Positions 42,266-50,452 of a stretch of 64,000 nt of DNA are shown piece after piece. This DNA is from Erythrobacter crassostreae (GTDB lineage: Bacteria > Pseudomonadota > Alphaproteobacteria > Sphingomonadales > Sphingomonadaceae): contig NZ_JAGSPC010000001.1 of NCBI RefSeq assembly GCF_019204045.1, positions 1,922,001 to 1,986,000 on the forward strand, written 5' to 3'. The translations under genes were made by a program, and so were the position numbers. Positions within the stretch are counted from its first letter, which is position 1. Each line of letters opens with the position of its first letter. The notes beneath the pieces are model-generated. The model did no database searches. It had not been told where the DNA came from and saw only the letters and a list, made by a program, of their open reading frames with translations.

Positions 42266-44065
42266 ATGCTGGAAATTCCTTCTCCTCACGCCATTGCGGC
42301 AATGGTCATAACGATCCTCATGTTTGTGGGCTTTGTCCGCGGACGTTTGTCGATCGAGATCGTTTCGCTGCTCACGATCGCGGTGATTGCGGTTGGATTG
42401 TACTTCTTCCCGTTGGAGAACACGCGCCCGATTGATGGGCTTGCGCTCGCATTTGGCGGGTTTGGACATTACGCGCTTATTACGATTTGCGCGCTGATGG
42501 TCATGGGCAGAGGGCTCGTTGTTACCGGTGCGCTGGAGCCAGCTGCCCGTATCCTTGAGCGGGTGTTCAAGATCAATTTGCAGCTCGGTCTGCTCATATC
42601 GCTGCTCATCGCGTTCTTTCTGTCGATGTTCGTTAACAACACGCCGGTTTTGGTGCTGATGATACCGATCTTCGCGGCGCTCGCTGCGCGCGGGGCCTTG
42701 CCGACATCTAAGACGCTGATGCCGCTCAACTCTGCCTCCTTGATTGGCGGGTTGGCGACGACGATTGGCACCTCTACCAACATTCTTGTCGTGTCGATTG
42801 CGGTCGATCTGGGCATGCGTGAGATTGGCGTGTTTGATTTCACCCCGATTGTCTTGCTCGCAGGGCTTGTGGCGCTGCCATACATGTGGCTCGTTATGCC
42901 GCGATTGCTGCGCAACAACCGGGTCGAGGCGGAAGAGAATTTCCGCCGGTTCCACACACGGCTCCGCATCGGCGGAGACAGCGATCTCATCGGAATGAGT
43001 GTTGCCGACATTCTTCCAAAACTGCCCAAGAATATCCAGTTCCATGGCCAGCATACCGGTGCGCTGCAGGCGCAAGACCGCTTGCATATCTCCGGAACTC
43101 ACGAAGGATTGGAAGACGCCGTTCGCGTGCTCAAGGGCGAACTGGCGCCAAACTGGGTGCTCGACCGGATCAAGCGGAATGCCTCTGCCAAGGATCAGGA
43201 TATTCTTGTCGTCGAAATGACGGTGACTGCGGATTCGCGTCTGATCACACGGACATTGCCATCTTCGGGCATCGCTGATCTTTACGGTGTCGCGGTACTC
43301 GGCATTCACCGTCCGGACCGGCTGATCGGTGAACGGGATCAATATTCCGACGGCGGCGATCTGCGCATGGTTGAGGGCGATGTGCTGTTGGTCATGGGCC
43401 TCGAGCAGGACCTTCAAAGCTTTGCGCGGGCAGACAGTTTGCTAATGCTCGAAGGGGCACGAGAACTGCCTCGCCGTTCGAAAGCGTTGCTTTCCGCAAC
43501 AATCATGGGCGCTGCGGTGGTTGTGGCATCGACGGGCTACGTACCGATTGCAATTTCTGCATTGGCGGGCGCGATCCTGATGTTTGTGACCGGCTGCGTG
43601 AAGTTCGACCGTGTGGGGAGGGCGCTATCAGGACAAGTCATTGTGCTCGTTGCGGCGAGTATCGCCATCGGACGCGTGATTGATGAAAGCGGCGCGGCGG
43701 ATTGGTTGGGGCAGGCCCTGTCGCTCGGCCTTGGTTATTTGCCTCCAGCACTCGTTCTCGCCGCGATCATGGCATTCGTGACCGTGCTGACCAATTTTGC
43801 CTCTAACGCGACAGCGGCGACGGTCGGTACGCCGATTGCGTTCAGCATTGCTGCACAGCTCGGGCTGCCTCCAGAGCCGCTGGTTCTGGCCGTCCTGTTC
43901 GGCTGTAACCTGTGTTACGCGACGCCGATTGCCTATCAAACCAATATGCTGATCATGGCGGAGGGGAACTACGACTTTTCGGATTACGTCCGGACGGGTG
44001 TTCCGCTCGTGGTGTTGATGGTGGCCACGCTTTCTGTGTTGCTGGCGCTCTGGTACGGGCTTTAG
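42266..44065 (+). CDS. SLC13-family permease with RCK_C (TrkA-C) domains
   Basis: 599 residues. The first half has about six membrane helices with the FVNNTPVLVLMIPIF and SLIGGLATTIGTSTNIL motifs of the SLC13/ArsB-like ion-transporter superfamily. The middle (about 230-400) is cytoplasmic and contains two TrkA-C/RCK_C-like regulatory domains, and helices resume until the end (FASNATAATVGTPIAF). Substrates of such proteins are anions such as sulfate, dicarboxylates or citrate; which one is unknown. It precedes the M20 gene by 24 bp, so the pair may be a transport/hydrolysis unit. Confidence 0.88.
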   Translation: MLEIPSPHAIAAMVITILMFVGFVRGRLSIEIVSLLTIAVIAVGLYFFPLENTRPIDGLALAFGGFGHYALITICALMVMGRGLVVTGALEPAARILERVFKINLQLGLLISLLIAFFLSMFVNNTPVLVLMIPIFAALAARGALPTSKTLMPLNSASLIGGLATTIGTSTNILVVSIAVDLGMREIGVFDFTPIVLLAGLVALPYMWLVMPRLLRNNRVEAEENFRRFHTRLRIGGDSDLIGMSVADILPKLPKNIQFHGQHTGALQAQDRLHISGTHEGLEDAVRVLKGELAPNWVLDRIKRNASAKDQDILVVEMTVTADSRLITRTLPSSGIADLYGVAVLGIHRPDRLIGERDQYSDGGDLRMVEGDVLLVMGLEQDLQSFARADSLLMLEGARELPRRSKALLSATIMGAAVVVASTGYVPIAISALAGAILMFVTGCVKFDRVGRALSGQVIVLVAASIAIGRVIDESGAADWLGQALSLGLGYLPPALVLAAIMAFVTVLTNFASNATAATVGTPIAFSIAAQLGLPPEPLVLAVLFGCNLCYATPIAYQTNMLIMAEGNYDFSDYVRTGVPLVVLMVATLSVLLALWYGL

Positions 44066-44089
44066 AACTATCGAGAATAGGGGATTGGT

Positions 44090-45412
44090 ATGAGGATCGG
44101 ATTGGCTCTCGCAGGAGTATGCGGGCTTGCATTCGCGGTGCCTGCACAGGCGGATGAACTTCGCGATGCTCTGATGGAGGATATGCCCGAACTGATGGAG
44201 GTCTACAAAGACCTGCACGCCAATCCTGAATTGTCGTTTCAGGAGTTCAATACTGCCAAAAAACTTGCAGCTCGTGCTCGGGAACTTGGCTTTGAAGTGA
44301 CCGAAGGTGTCGGCCAGACCGGCGTCGTCGCAGTTATGAAAAATGGCGACGGCCCGACGGTCATGCTGCGCGCTGATATGGACGGCCTGCCTGTGAATGA
44401 GCAAACGGGACTGCCCTATGCCTCAAAAGCACGCGGAGTTCCTGAAAGCGGTGTCGAAAGCGGCATCATGCATGCTTGCGGTCATGACACTCATATGGTG
44501 GCATGGGTCGGTGCGGCGCAGCTTTTGGCCGAACGCAAGGATGAATGGTCCGGCACACTCGTAATGATTTTACAGCCTGCTGAGGAATTAGGGCTGGGCG
44601 CGGTCGCGATGCTGGAAGACGGTCTGTACGAACGTTTTCCGAAGCCAGACTATGTGCTCGCCTTTCACGATGCGGCAGCGGCCCCTGCGGGCTTTATAGG
44701 CTACACGCCCGGCTTCGCGCTCGCCAATGTTGATAGCGTCGACATCACCGTGAAAGGCGTCGGCGGACACGGGGCCTACCCGCACACCACCAAAGATCCG
44801 ATCGTGATCGCATCCAGTATTGTAATGCGGCTGCAGACACTGGTCAGCCGGGAGACTAGCCCACTCGATTCCGCTGTCGTGACTGTCGGGAGCTTCCGCT
44901 CTGGGGCAAAGCACAACATCATTTCAGATGAAGCCAAGCTGCAACTAACGGTGCGATCATACAGTGACGAAACGCGTGCGGCTTTGCTCGAAGGAATCGA
45001 GCGGATCGCCAAAGCTGAATCAATGGCCGCGGGTCTGTCAGGTGACTTGCTACCTGTGGTCGAAGTGAAAGACCCATACACCCCAGCAACCTATAATACG
45101 CCAGAGCTGACGGCAGATGTCGCTGAAGTGCTAACCGCGCGGTTTCCCGGCCGCGTGTTCGAAACCGATCCGGTAATGGGCGGCGAGGACTTCAGTCAGT
45201 TCCGCCGCGCAGATCCCGACAATGTGCAAACGCTCATCTTCTGGGTTGGCGGCGTGCCTCAGGATCAGTGGGAAAAAGCGCAAGCAGGCGAAGCGGAACT
45301 GCCCTCGCTGCATTCGCCATTCTGGGCACCCGACGCGGAAAAGGTGATCGCGACCGCGACCGAAGCGCTGACAGCAGCGACGCTCGATCTGATGCCGAGA
45401 AGCGGCGGCTGA
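44090..45412 (+). CDS. Secreted M20-family amidohydrolase
   Basis: 440 residues with a signal peptide (GLALAGVCGLAFAVPAQA). The zinc-site motifs of N-acyl-amino-acid amidohydrolases are intact: LHANPELSFQEF, RADMDGLPVNEQTG, MHACGHDTHMVAW, PAEELGLGA and the later GGEDFSQF. It probably releases an amino acid from an N-acyl derivative in the periplasm, and its product may be taken up by the neighbouring permease (inference). A strong hairpin lies 17-54 bp downstream. Confidence 0.9.
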   Translation: MRIGLALAGVCGLAFAVPAQADELRDALMEDMPELMEVYKDLHANPELSFQEFNTAKKLAARARELGFEVTEGVGQTGVVAVMKNGDGPTVMLRADMDGLPVNEQTGLPYASKARGVPESGVESGIMHACGHDTHMVAWVGAAQLLAERKDEWSGTLVMILQPAEELGLGAVAMLEDGLYERFPKPDYVLAFHDAAAAPAGFIGYTPGFALANVDSVDITVKGVGGHGAYPHTTKDPIVIASSIVMRLQTLVSRETSPLDSAVVTVGSFRSGAKHNIISDEAKLQLTVRSYSDETRAALLEGIERIAKAESMAAGLSGDLLPVVEVKDPYTPATYNTPELTADVAEVLTARFPGRVFETDPVMGGEDFSQFRRADPDNVQTLIFWVGGVPQDQWEKAQAGEAELPSLHSPFWAPDAEKVIATATEALTAATLDLMPRSGG

Positions 45413-45428
45413 ATTGAACCCAAAAATA

Positions 45429-45466
45429 ACGGCCGCCGAACCGGATTGCTCCGGATCGACGGCCGT
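45429..45466. terminator. Bidirectional terminator hairpin
   Basis: ACGGCCG (45429-45435) pairs with CGGCCGT (45460-45466), with an inner CCGGA/TCCGG stem. On the minus strand it is followed by TTATTTTTG, a good T-tail for the 61-residue gene; on the plus strand the tail is weaker. It separates the M20 gene from that gene. Confidence 0.75.
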
Positions 45467-45513
45467 ATTCTCCTCCCCAGGAGAACTGTTAAACGGGGAA
45501 ATGTCTCTGCTGG

Positions 45514-45699
45514 TTAGTCAGCCGACGGCACGTATGTGCCCAGACGGTGGTGCAGAGCGTTGATCTTGGCAATTTCCTCGCGGTCTTCGGTTGCGCGGGC
45601 ATGGCTTTCCAGAGCGCGGCGAAGCAGTTTCATATCTGCTGTCGAAAGAAGCGCACGAGCGCGGGCTGGTTCGGTCTTTGGTGTATCTGTATCGCTCAT
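45514..45699 (-). CDS. Small conserved-looking protein, function unknown
   Basis: 61 residues: a short acidic/proline start, then a helical LSTADMKLLRRALESHARAT and a second helix ending in LHHRLGTYVPSAD. GGGAGAG before the ATG supports translation, and a T-tailed hairpin follows it. It lies between isocitrate lyase and the M20 gene on the same strand as isocitrate lyase, 118 bp after its stop. I know no family. Confidence 0.65.
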   Translation of the reverse strand: MSDTDTPKTEPARARALLSTADMKLLRRALESHARATEDREEIAKINALHHRLGTYVPSAD

Positions 45700-45817
45700 A
45701 GTGTCTCTCCCTTATCCCTTCGCGGGGTTGGTGATGATGACAAAGCTAATGGAGGGCTTGGAGGGTTCCCGCAAGGCCGGATTGTTGATCCAGCCCTGCA
45801 GGGTAACCTGAACCTGC

Positions 45818-47416
45818 TTACGCGGCGGCGAACTGGTTCATGGTGTTGTCCTTGCCGCCCGCTTTCAAAGCGGCTTCGCCAGCGAAATATTCCTTGTGAT
45901 CATCGCCGATGTCACTGCCGGCCATGTTCTGGTGCTTCACGCAGGCGATACCCTGACGGATCTCTTCGCGTTGAACGTTCTTCACGTATCCAAGCATCGC
46001 CTGATCGCCGAAGTACTCTTTCGCAAGGTTGTCGGTGCTGAGCGCAGCGGTGTGATAGGTCGGCAACGTAATGAGGTGATGGAATATGCCGGCACGTTTC
46101 GCGGCATCAGCCTGGAACGTACGGATTTTCTCATCGGCTTCGATGGCCAGTTCAGTCGTATCGTAATCGATACTCATCAACCGGTCGCGATCATACGCTG
46201 ACACGTCTTTGCCTGCTTCTGCCATTGCATCAAAAACTTGCTGGCGGAAGTTCAGCGTCCAGTTGAACGATGGCGAGTTATTGTAAACCAGTTTGGCATT
46301 CGGGACGACTTCGCGGATGCGGTCAACCATACCCGCGATTTGTTCAACGTGGGGCTTTTCGGTTTCGATCCAGAGCAGGTCGGCGCCTGCCTGAAGCGAG
46401 GTGATTCCGTCCAGCACGCAGCGATCCTCGCCAGTGCCGGCGCGGAACTGGAACAGGTTCGAAGGCAGACGCTTTGGGCGAAGCAATTTGCCATCACGGC
46501 TTAGGAATACGTCGCCATTCTTGATGTTCGACGGGTCAACTTCTTCGCAATCGAGGAAGCTGTTATACTGATCGCCGAGATCGCCTTCTTCTTTGGTGTA
46601 GGCAATTTGCTTGGTCAGGCCAGCGCCGAGGCTGTCTGTACGGGCGACAATTACCCCGTCTTCAACGCCCATTTCCAGGAAGGCGTGGCGACAAGCGCGG
46701 ATTTTCTGAGCGAAATCCTCGTGCGGCACGGTAACTTTGCCGTCTTGGTGGCCGCACTGTTTCTCATCCGAAACCTGATTTTCGATCTGCAGAGCGCAGG
46801 CGCCCGCTTCGATCATCTTCTTGGCCAACAGATACGTCGCTTCGGCGTTGCCGAAACCGGCATCGATGTCAGCGATGATCGGAACAACATGGGTTTCATA
46901 ATTGTCGATCTGGTTCTGAATGTCCTTCGCCTTGATCTCGTCACCTGCATCACGGGCGGCATCGAGTTCGCGGAACAAGCCGCCTAGCTCGCGTGCGTCC
47001 GCTTGCTTGAGGAAGGTGTAGAGCTCTTCGATCAGCGCGGGAACGCTGGTCTTTTCATGCATTGACTGATCCGGAAGCGGGCCAAACTCACTGCGCAGCG
47101 CCGCAACCATCCAACCCGAAAGGTAGAGGTAGCGCTGCTTGGTGGTGCCAAAATGCTTCTTGATTGAAATCATCTTTTGCTGAGCGATAAAGCCGTGCCA
47201 GCAACCGAGCGACTGGGTGTAGTCCGCTGGGTTAGCGTCATAGGCCTCCATATCGGCGCGCATGATCTTCGCAGTGTACTTTGCGATATCTAGGCCGGTT
47301 GGGAAACGATTCTGGATCGCCATGCGTGCGGTGGCTTCGGCATCGATAGCGCCCCAGCTTGGGCCGTTTGCTTCGATGATACCCTGCATCTGGGCGATTG
47401 TGTTCTGATAGGTCAT
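45818..47416 (-). CDS. aceA: Isocitrate lyase
   Basis: 532 residues, the long subgroup. It splits isocitrate into glyoxylate and succinate, allowing growth on acetate and fatty acids. The signature Cys lies in VSDEKQCGHQDGK near residue 215, with Gln where the classical motif has Lys/Arg before the Cys, which also occurs in other long bacterial forms. The TIM-barrel motifs PIIADIDAGFGNAEATYLLA and WIETEKPHVEQI are intact. Malate synthase is not in the window. The gene is divergent from an XRE/ImmA-type regulator across a 153-bp region with two palindromes. Confidence 0.95.
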   Translation of the reverse strand: MTYQNTIAQMQGIIEANGPSWGAIDAEATARMAIQNRFPTGLDIAKYTAKIMRADMEAYDANPADYTQSLGCWHGFIAQQKMISIKKHFGTTKQRYLYLSGWMVAALRSEFGPLPDQSMHEKTSVPALIEELYTFLKQADARELGGLFRELDAARDAGDEIKAKDIQNQIDNYETHVVPIIADIDAGFGNAEATYLLAKKMIEAGACALQIENQVSDEKQCGHQDGKVTVPHEDFAQKIRACRHAFLEMGVEDGVIVARTDSLGAGLTKQIAYTKEEGDLGDQYNSFLDCEEVDPSNIKNGDVFLSRDGKLLRPKRLPSNLFQFRAGTGEDRCVLDGITSLQAGADLLWIETEKPHVEQIAGMVDRIREVVPNAKLVYNNSPSFNWTLNFRQQVFDAMAEAGKDVSAYDRDRLMSIDYDTTELAIEADEKIRTFQADAAKRAGIFHHLITLPTYHTAALSTDNLAKEYFGDQAMLGYVKNVQREEIRQGIACVKHQNMAGSDIGDDHKEYFAGEAALKAGGKDNTMNQFAAA

Positions 47417-47493
47417 GAGAGGTCTCCGAATTCACAGGGGAGGGAAGTGATGACCTCTTCTGGAGTGGTGCAGCGCAACATAACAGGAAAACT

Positions 47494-47513
47494 TACAGAC
47501 TTTCTTGTCTGTA
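47494..47513. promoter_or_regulatory. Perfect inverted repeat TACAGAC-N6-GTCTGTA
   Basis: A 7-bp perfect inverted repeat with a 6-base spacer, in the shared promoter region of aceA and the XRE regulator. It is closer to aceA. Probably an operator, but the binding protein is inferred from position only. Confidence 0.6.
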
Positions 47514-47545
47514 TCGGTCATTTTTCGGTAATTGTTGTGTAATAC

Positions 47546-47561
47546 TGTAAACTTATTTACA
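47546..47561. promoter_or_regulatory. Perfect inverted repeat TGTAAA-N4-TTTACA
   Basis: A second palindrome (6-bp arms) 8 bp before the regulator start codon. It shares the TGTA/TACA feature with the first site, which suggests the same protein binds both and controls its own gene. Confidence 0.6.
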
Positions 47562-47569
47562 AGCGAAAT

Positions 47570-48904
47570 ATGACCGATAATGCACTCCTCGCTGGGCCAG
47601 CTTTGCGCCGTTTGCGCAAGCGTGAAGGGCTAACACAAGCAGCAATGGCTGCCTCCCTGGGTATCTCACCGAGCTACCTCAACTTAATCGAGCGCAACCA
47701 GCGTCCGCTTTCTGCGCGCGTGTTAGTACAGGTGATCGAACGGTTTGATTTCGACCCTCGTTCCCTGCGTGAGGATGAGGCTATCGGCGGGATCGACGGG
47801 CTTGTCAGGCGGATGACTGACAAGCGTTTCGCCGATCTGGGAATTGACCGTGAGGAGGTGCAGGAGTTCTTGGCTGCCGCACCGCAGGCGGCCGCTGCCT
47901 TTGCGCGATTGTATGATACAGCCGGGGATGCTGCCGTTCGTTCCGACGATCCGATTGCTGTCACGCGTCAGGCGATAGAGCGCTGGCAAAACCATTTCGC
48001 GGACCTCGACCATTTAGCTGAGGCGATCTCGGACGACCTTCGGCTCTCGCGGTCGGATACAGGGGCGGCTTTGGCTGATCGTTTGCGCGAAAAGCATCAG
48101 CTCTCCGTTCGAATATTGCCCGCCGAAGTGATGCCCGGACTCGTCCACCGCCTCGATCTGCACAACCGGCAATTGCAACTTTCGGAGATGCTTCCGGGAG
48201 CAGCACGCCGGTTTCAGATTGCTCGCCAGGTCGGCGCGTTGGAGCTTCGCGACGAAATTGAAACGCTGACTGAGGGCGCAAATCTCGGCTCAAACGAGGC
48301 GCGTAAACTTTTTCAAGAGCATGTGACCGACTATGCGGCGGCAGCCTTGTTGATGCCGTACCGCCGGTTCCTGCGCGCCTGCGAACAAACAAATTATGAT
48401 GTGAACATCCTGCAGCGGAGGTTTGCTTCGAGTTTTGATCAGATCGCGCAGCGGCTCACGACATTGCAGCGCGTGGGGGAGCGCGGCTTGCCATTCTTCT
48501 GCGCGCGCTTTGGCCGGACAGGGCGGATCGTTCACTACACTGCGGGGGCGAGCGGAGCGGTGCATCCAATTGACGGCGCGCGCTGGCCCGCTTGGGTGCC
48601 CTATGCGGCGTTTGAAAGTCGCGGTTCGCTACTGACACAGGCAGTTACGTTTGGTGAGGGGGAAGCCATTCCAAAGCACTGGTTTACAGTTGCGCGCACG
48701 GTTGAAGTTGACGGGGCAGCGTGTTCAGCTCGGAAAGCCGTGGTCTTGGGGCTTGAGGCGCGTTTCGCGGGTGAGTTAGCGCACGCTCGTGGTATTTCGC
48801 TTGATCCAAAAGACGCGGTGCCACTCGGCGTCGGGTGCCCGCGCTGCGGAAGGGTCGATTGCTTGACACCGGCGCCGCCTAGATTGGCATCCACAGCATT
48901 CTGA
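47570..48904 (+). CDS. XRE-family regulator with ImmA/IrrE-like and short-chain fatty acyl domains
   Basis: 444 residues. The N-terminal helix-turn-helix (LRKREGLTQAAMAASLGISP) is followed by a stretch with the ImmA/IrrE-like and DUF2083 regions (PYRRFLRACEQTNYDVNILQ, AVTFGEGEAIPKHWFTVAR) and four cysteines near the C-terminus (CPRCGRVDCL). This layout is that of RamB/ScfR-type regulators that control glyoxylate-cycle and acyl-CoA genes. Its divergent neighbour is isocitrate lyase, which fits that role. The effector is unknown, perhaps an acyl-CoA. Confidence 0.85.
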   Translation: MTDNALLAGPALRRLRKREGLTQAAMAASLGISPSYLNLIERNQRPLSARVLVQVIERFDFDPRSLREDEAIGGIDGLVRRMTDKRFADLGIDREEVQEFLAAAPQAAAAFARLYDTAGDAAVRSDDPIAVTRQAIERWQNHFADLDHLAEAISDDLRLSRSDTGAALADRLREKHQLSVRILPAEVMPGLVHRLDLHNRQLQLSEMLPGAARRFQIARQVGALELRDEIETLTEGANLGSNEARKLFQEHVTDYAAAALLMPYRRFLRACEQTNYDVNILQRRFASSFDQIAQRLTTLQRVGERGLPFFCARFGRTGRIVHYTAGASGAVHPIDGARWPAWVPYAAFESRGSLLTQAVTFGEGEAIPKHWFTVARTVEVDGAACSARKAVVLGLEARFAGELAHARGISLDPKDAVPLGVGCPRCGRVDCLTPAPPRLASTAF

Positions 48905-49066
48905 AAACGCATACCGCTTGGCTGGCTAAATGCTTACCTGTCTCTTTACCTTTCTCTGCGCTGGAAAACCGTGCTTTCGTGAAGTGGTTGTAAAATTTAC
49001 CGACACTTAATTTCTCGCGCGTAAAGGCAGTCTCGCAATAATTTTTGTGAGTGATGACGCGCCAAC

Positions 49067-50452
49067 ATGATCCGCTTGTTTAAACACTACATCCCGCATG
49101 CCGTGATCCTTCTCGGACTGCTGGATTTTGGCCTGCTGTTCCTAGCTGGTGAGCTCGCATGGCAAGTCCGTGCGGGACAGATCGGCATGGATGCCGGACC
49201 ATTTGCGGATCGCTGGCTGGCTCTTGCCGGATCAGCGGCTGTCGTATGGCTGGCGATGATCTCTGTCGGAGTCTACGGCCCCTATGCGCTGCGATCACTG
49301 CGATTTGCGGGCGCGCGGTTATTGGTCGCGATTAGTCTGGGCATTATCGCGCTCGCCTTCATCGATTTCATCATTGCGAGCAACGCATTCTGGCGTTCAA
49401 CTCTTCTATACGCGATGGGTTTCGCGATCCTGGTGCTGGTCGTCGATCGGTTGGTGCTGAACAGTTTTCTGGGATCGTCTGCGTTTCGCCGGCGGGTTAT
49501 GGTTCTGGGCGCGGGTGATCGCGCAGAGCGTCTGCGCAAACTGGCGGATAAGCCAGAAGCTGGTTTCGTCATTGTATCGTACATCGCGATGAGCGAACCC
49601 GAGCGTGTTGTTGACGAAGCCATCGCGCGTGAGGCGATCCACGACCTTGGCCGGTTTGTTGAAAATCTCGGCGTGAGTGAGGTCGTGCTTGCGTTGCAAG
49701 AACGCCGAAACGCGCTTCCGCTAAAAGATTTGCTCCGCATCAAAACCAAAGGCTGTCACGTCAACGATTTTTCCAGCTTTCTTGAGCGGGAGACGGGCAA
49801 AGTCGATCTGGACACGGTCAATCCGAGCTGGCTGATTTTCTCGGACGGTTTTTCCAGCGGACGCATGTTCTCTAGCGCGGTAAAACGTGTTTTCGACATC
49901 ACGGCCAGCTTCATATTGTTGTTGCTTACCTTCCCAATAATCGCGCTGTTCGCGGTGCTGGTGAAGCTCGACAGCAAGGGGCCAGCGTTCTTCAAACAAG
50001 AGCGCGTTGGCCTGTATGGTCAGACATTCTATCTGCACAAATTGCGCTCCATGCGCACCGATGCTGAGAAAGATGGCTCTAAATGGGCCGAAGAAAATGA
50101 CCCTCGCGTCACCCGCATGGGCCGTTTCATCCGCAAAGTTCGGATAGACGAGCTTCCGCAAACATGGGCCGTGCTGAAAGGGCAGATGAGCTTTGTCGGG
50201 CCGCGGCCCGAAGTGCCTAATTTTGTCGAAAGCCTTGAGGAAGAAATTCCGTTCTACGGTGAGCGGCATATGGTGAAACCCGGCATTACCGGTTGGGCGC
50301 AAATCAATTACCCATATGGCGCATCGACAGAGGACAGCCGGAAAAAGCTCGAATTCGATCTGTACTATGCAAAGAACTACACGCCGTTCTTGGATTTTGT
50401 GGTCCTGTTGCAAACGGTGCGTGTGATCCTTTGGCCAGAAGGTGCGCGGTAA
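49067..50452 (+). CDS. XrtA/PEP-CTERM-type sugar transferase (TIGR03013-like)
   Basis: 461 residues. N-terminal membrane helices (about five up to residue 135), a CoA-binding-like middle, and the C-terminal bacterial sugar transferase domain (VKRVFDITASFILLLLTFPI near 270, then FKQERVGLYGQTFYLHKLRS, and MSFVGPRPEVPNF near 380). It transfers the first sugar-phosphate to undecaprenyl phosphate for an exopolysaccharide. The stop overlaps the prsK start by one base. The 162-bp leader is AT-rich; I see no clear sigma-54 promoter in it. Confidence 0.9.
   Translation: MIRLFKHYIPHAVILLGLLDFGLLFLAGELAWQVRAGQIGMDAGPFADRWLALAGSAAVVWLAMISVGVYGPYALRSLRFAGARLLVAISLGIIALAFIDFIIASNAFWRSTLLYAMGFAILVLVVDRLVLNSFLGSSAFRRRVMVLGAGDRAERLRKLADKPEAGFVIVSYIAMSEPERVVDEAIAREAIHDLGRFVENLGVSEVVLALQERRNALPLKDLLRIKTKGCHVNDFSSFLERETGKVDLDTVNPSWLIFSDGFSSGRMFSSAVKRVFDITASFILLLLTFPIIALFAVLVKLDSKGPAFFKQERVGLYGQTFYLHKLRSMRTDAEKDGSKWAEENDPRVTRMGRFIRKVRIDELPQTWAVLKGQMSFVGPRPEVPNFVESLEEEIPFYGERHMVKPGITGWAQINYPYGASTEDSRKKLEFDLYYAKNYTPFLDFVVLLQTVRVILWPEGAR

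Noticed and set aside
42212..43417. 401-residue minus-strand frame over the SLC13 permease
   Set aside because: Composition rich in Arg, Gln and His, typical of antisense frames; the plus-strand permease is clear.
48905..49066. Sigma-54 promoter before the sugar transferase
   Set aside because: I looked for GG-N10-GC in the leader because PrsR is a sigma-54 activator, but found no convincing match.
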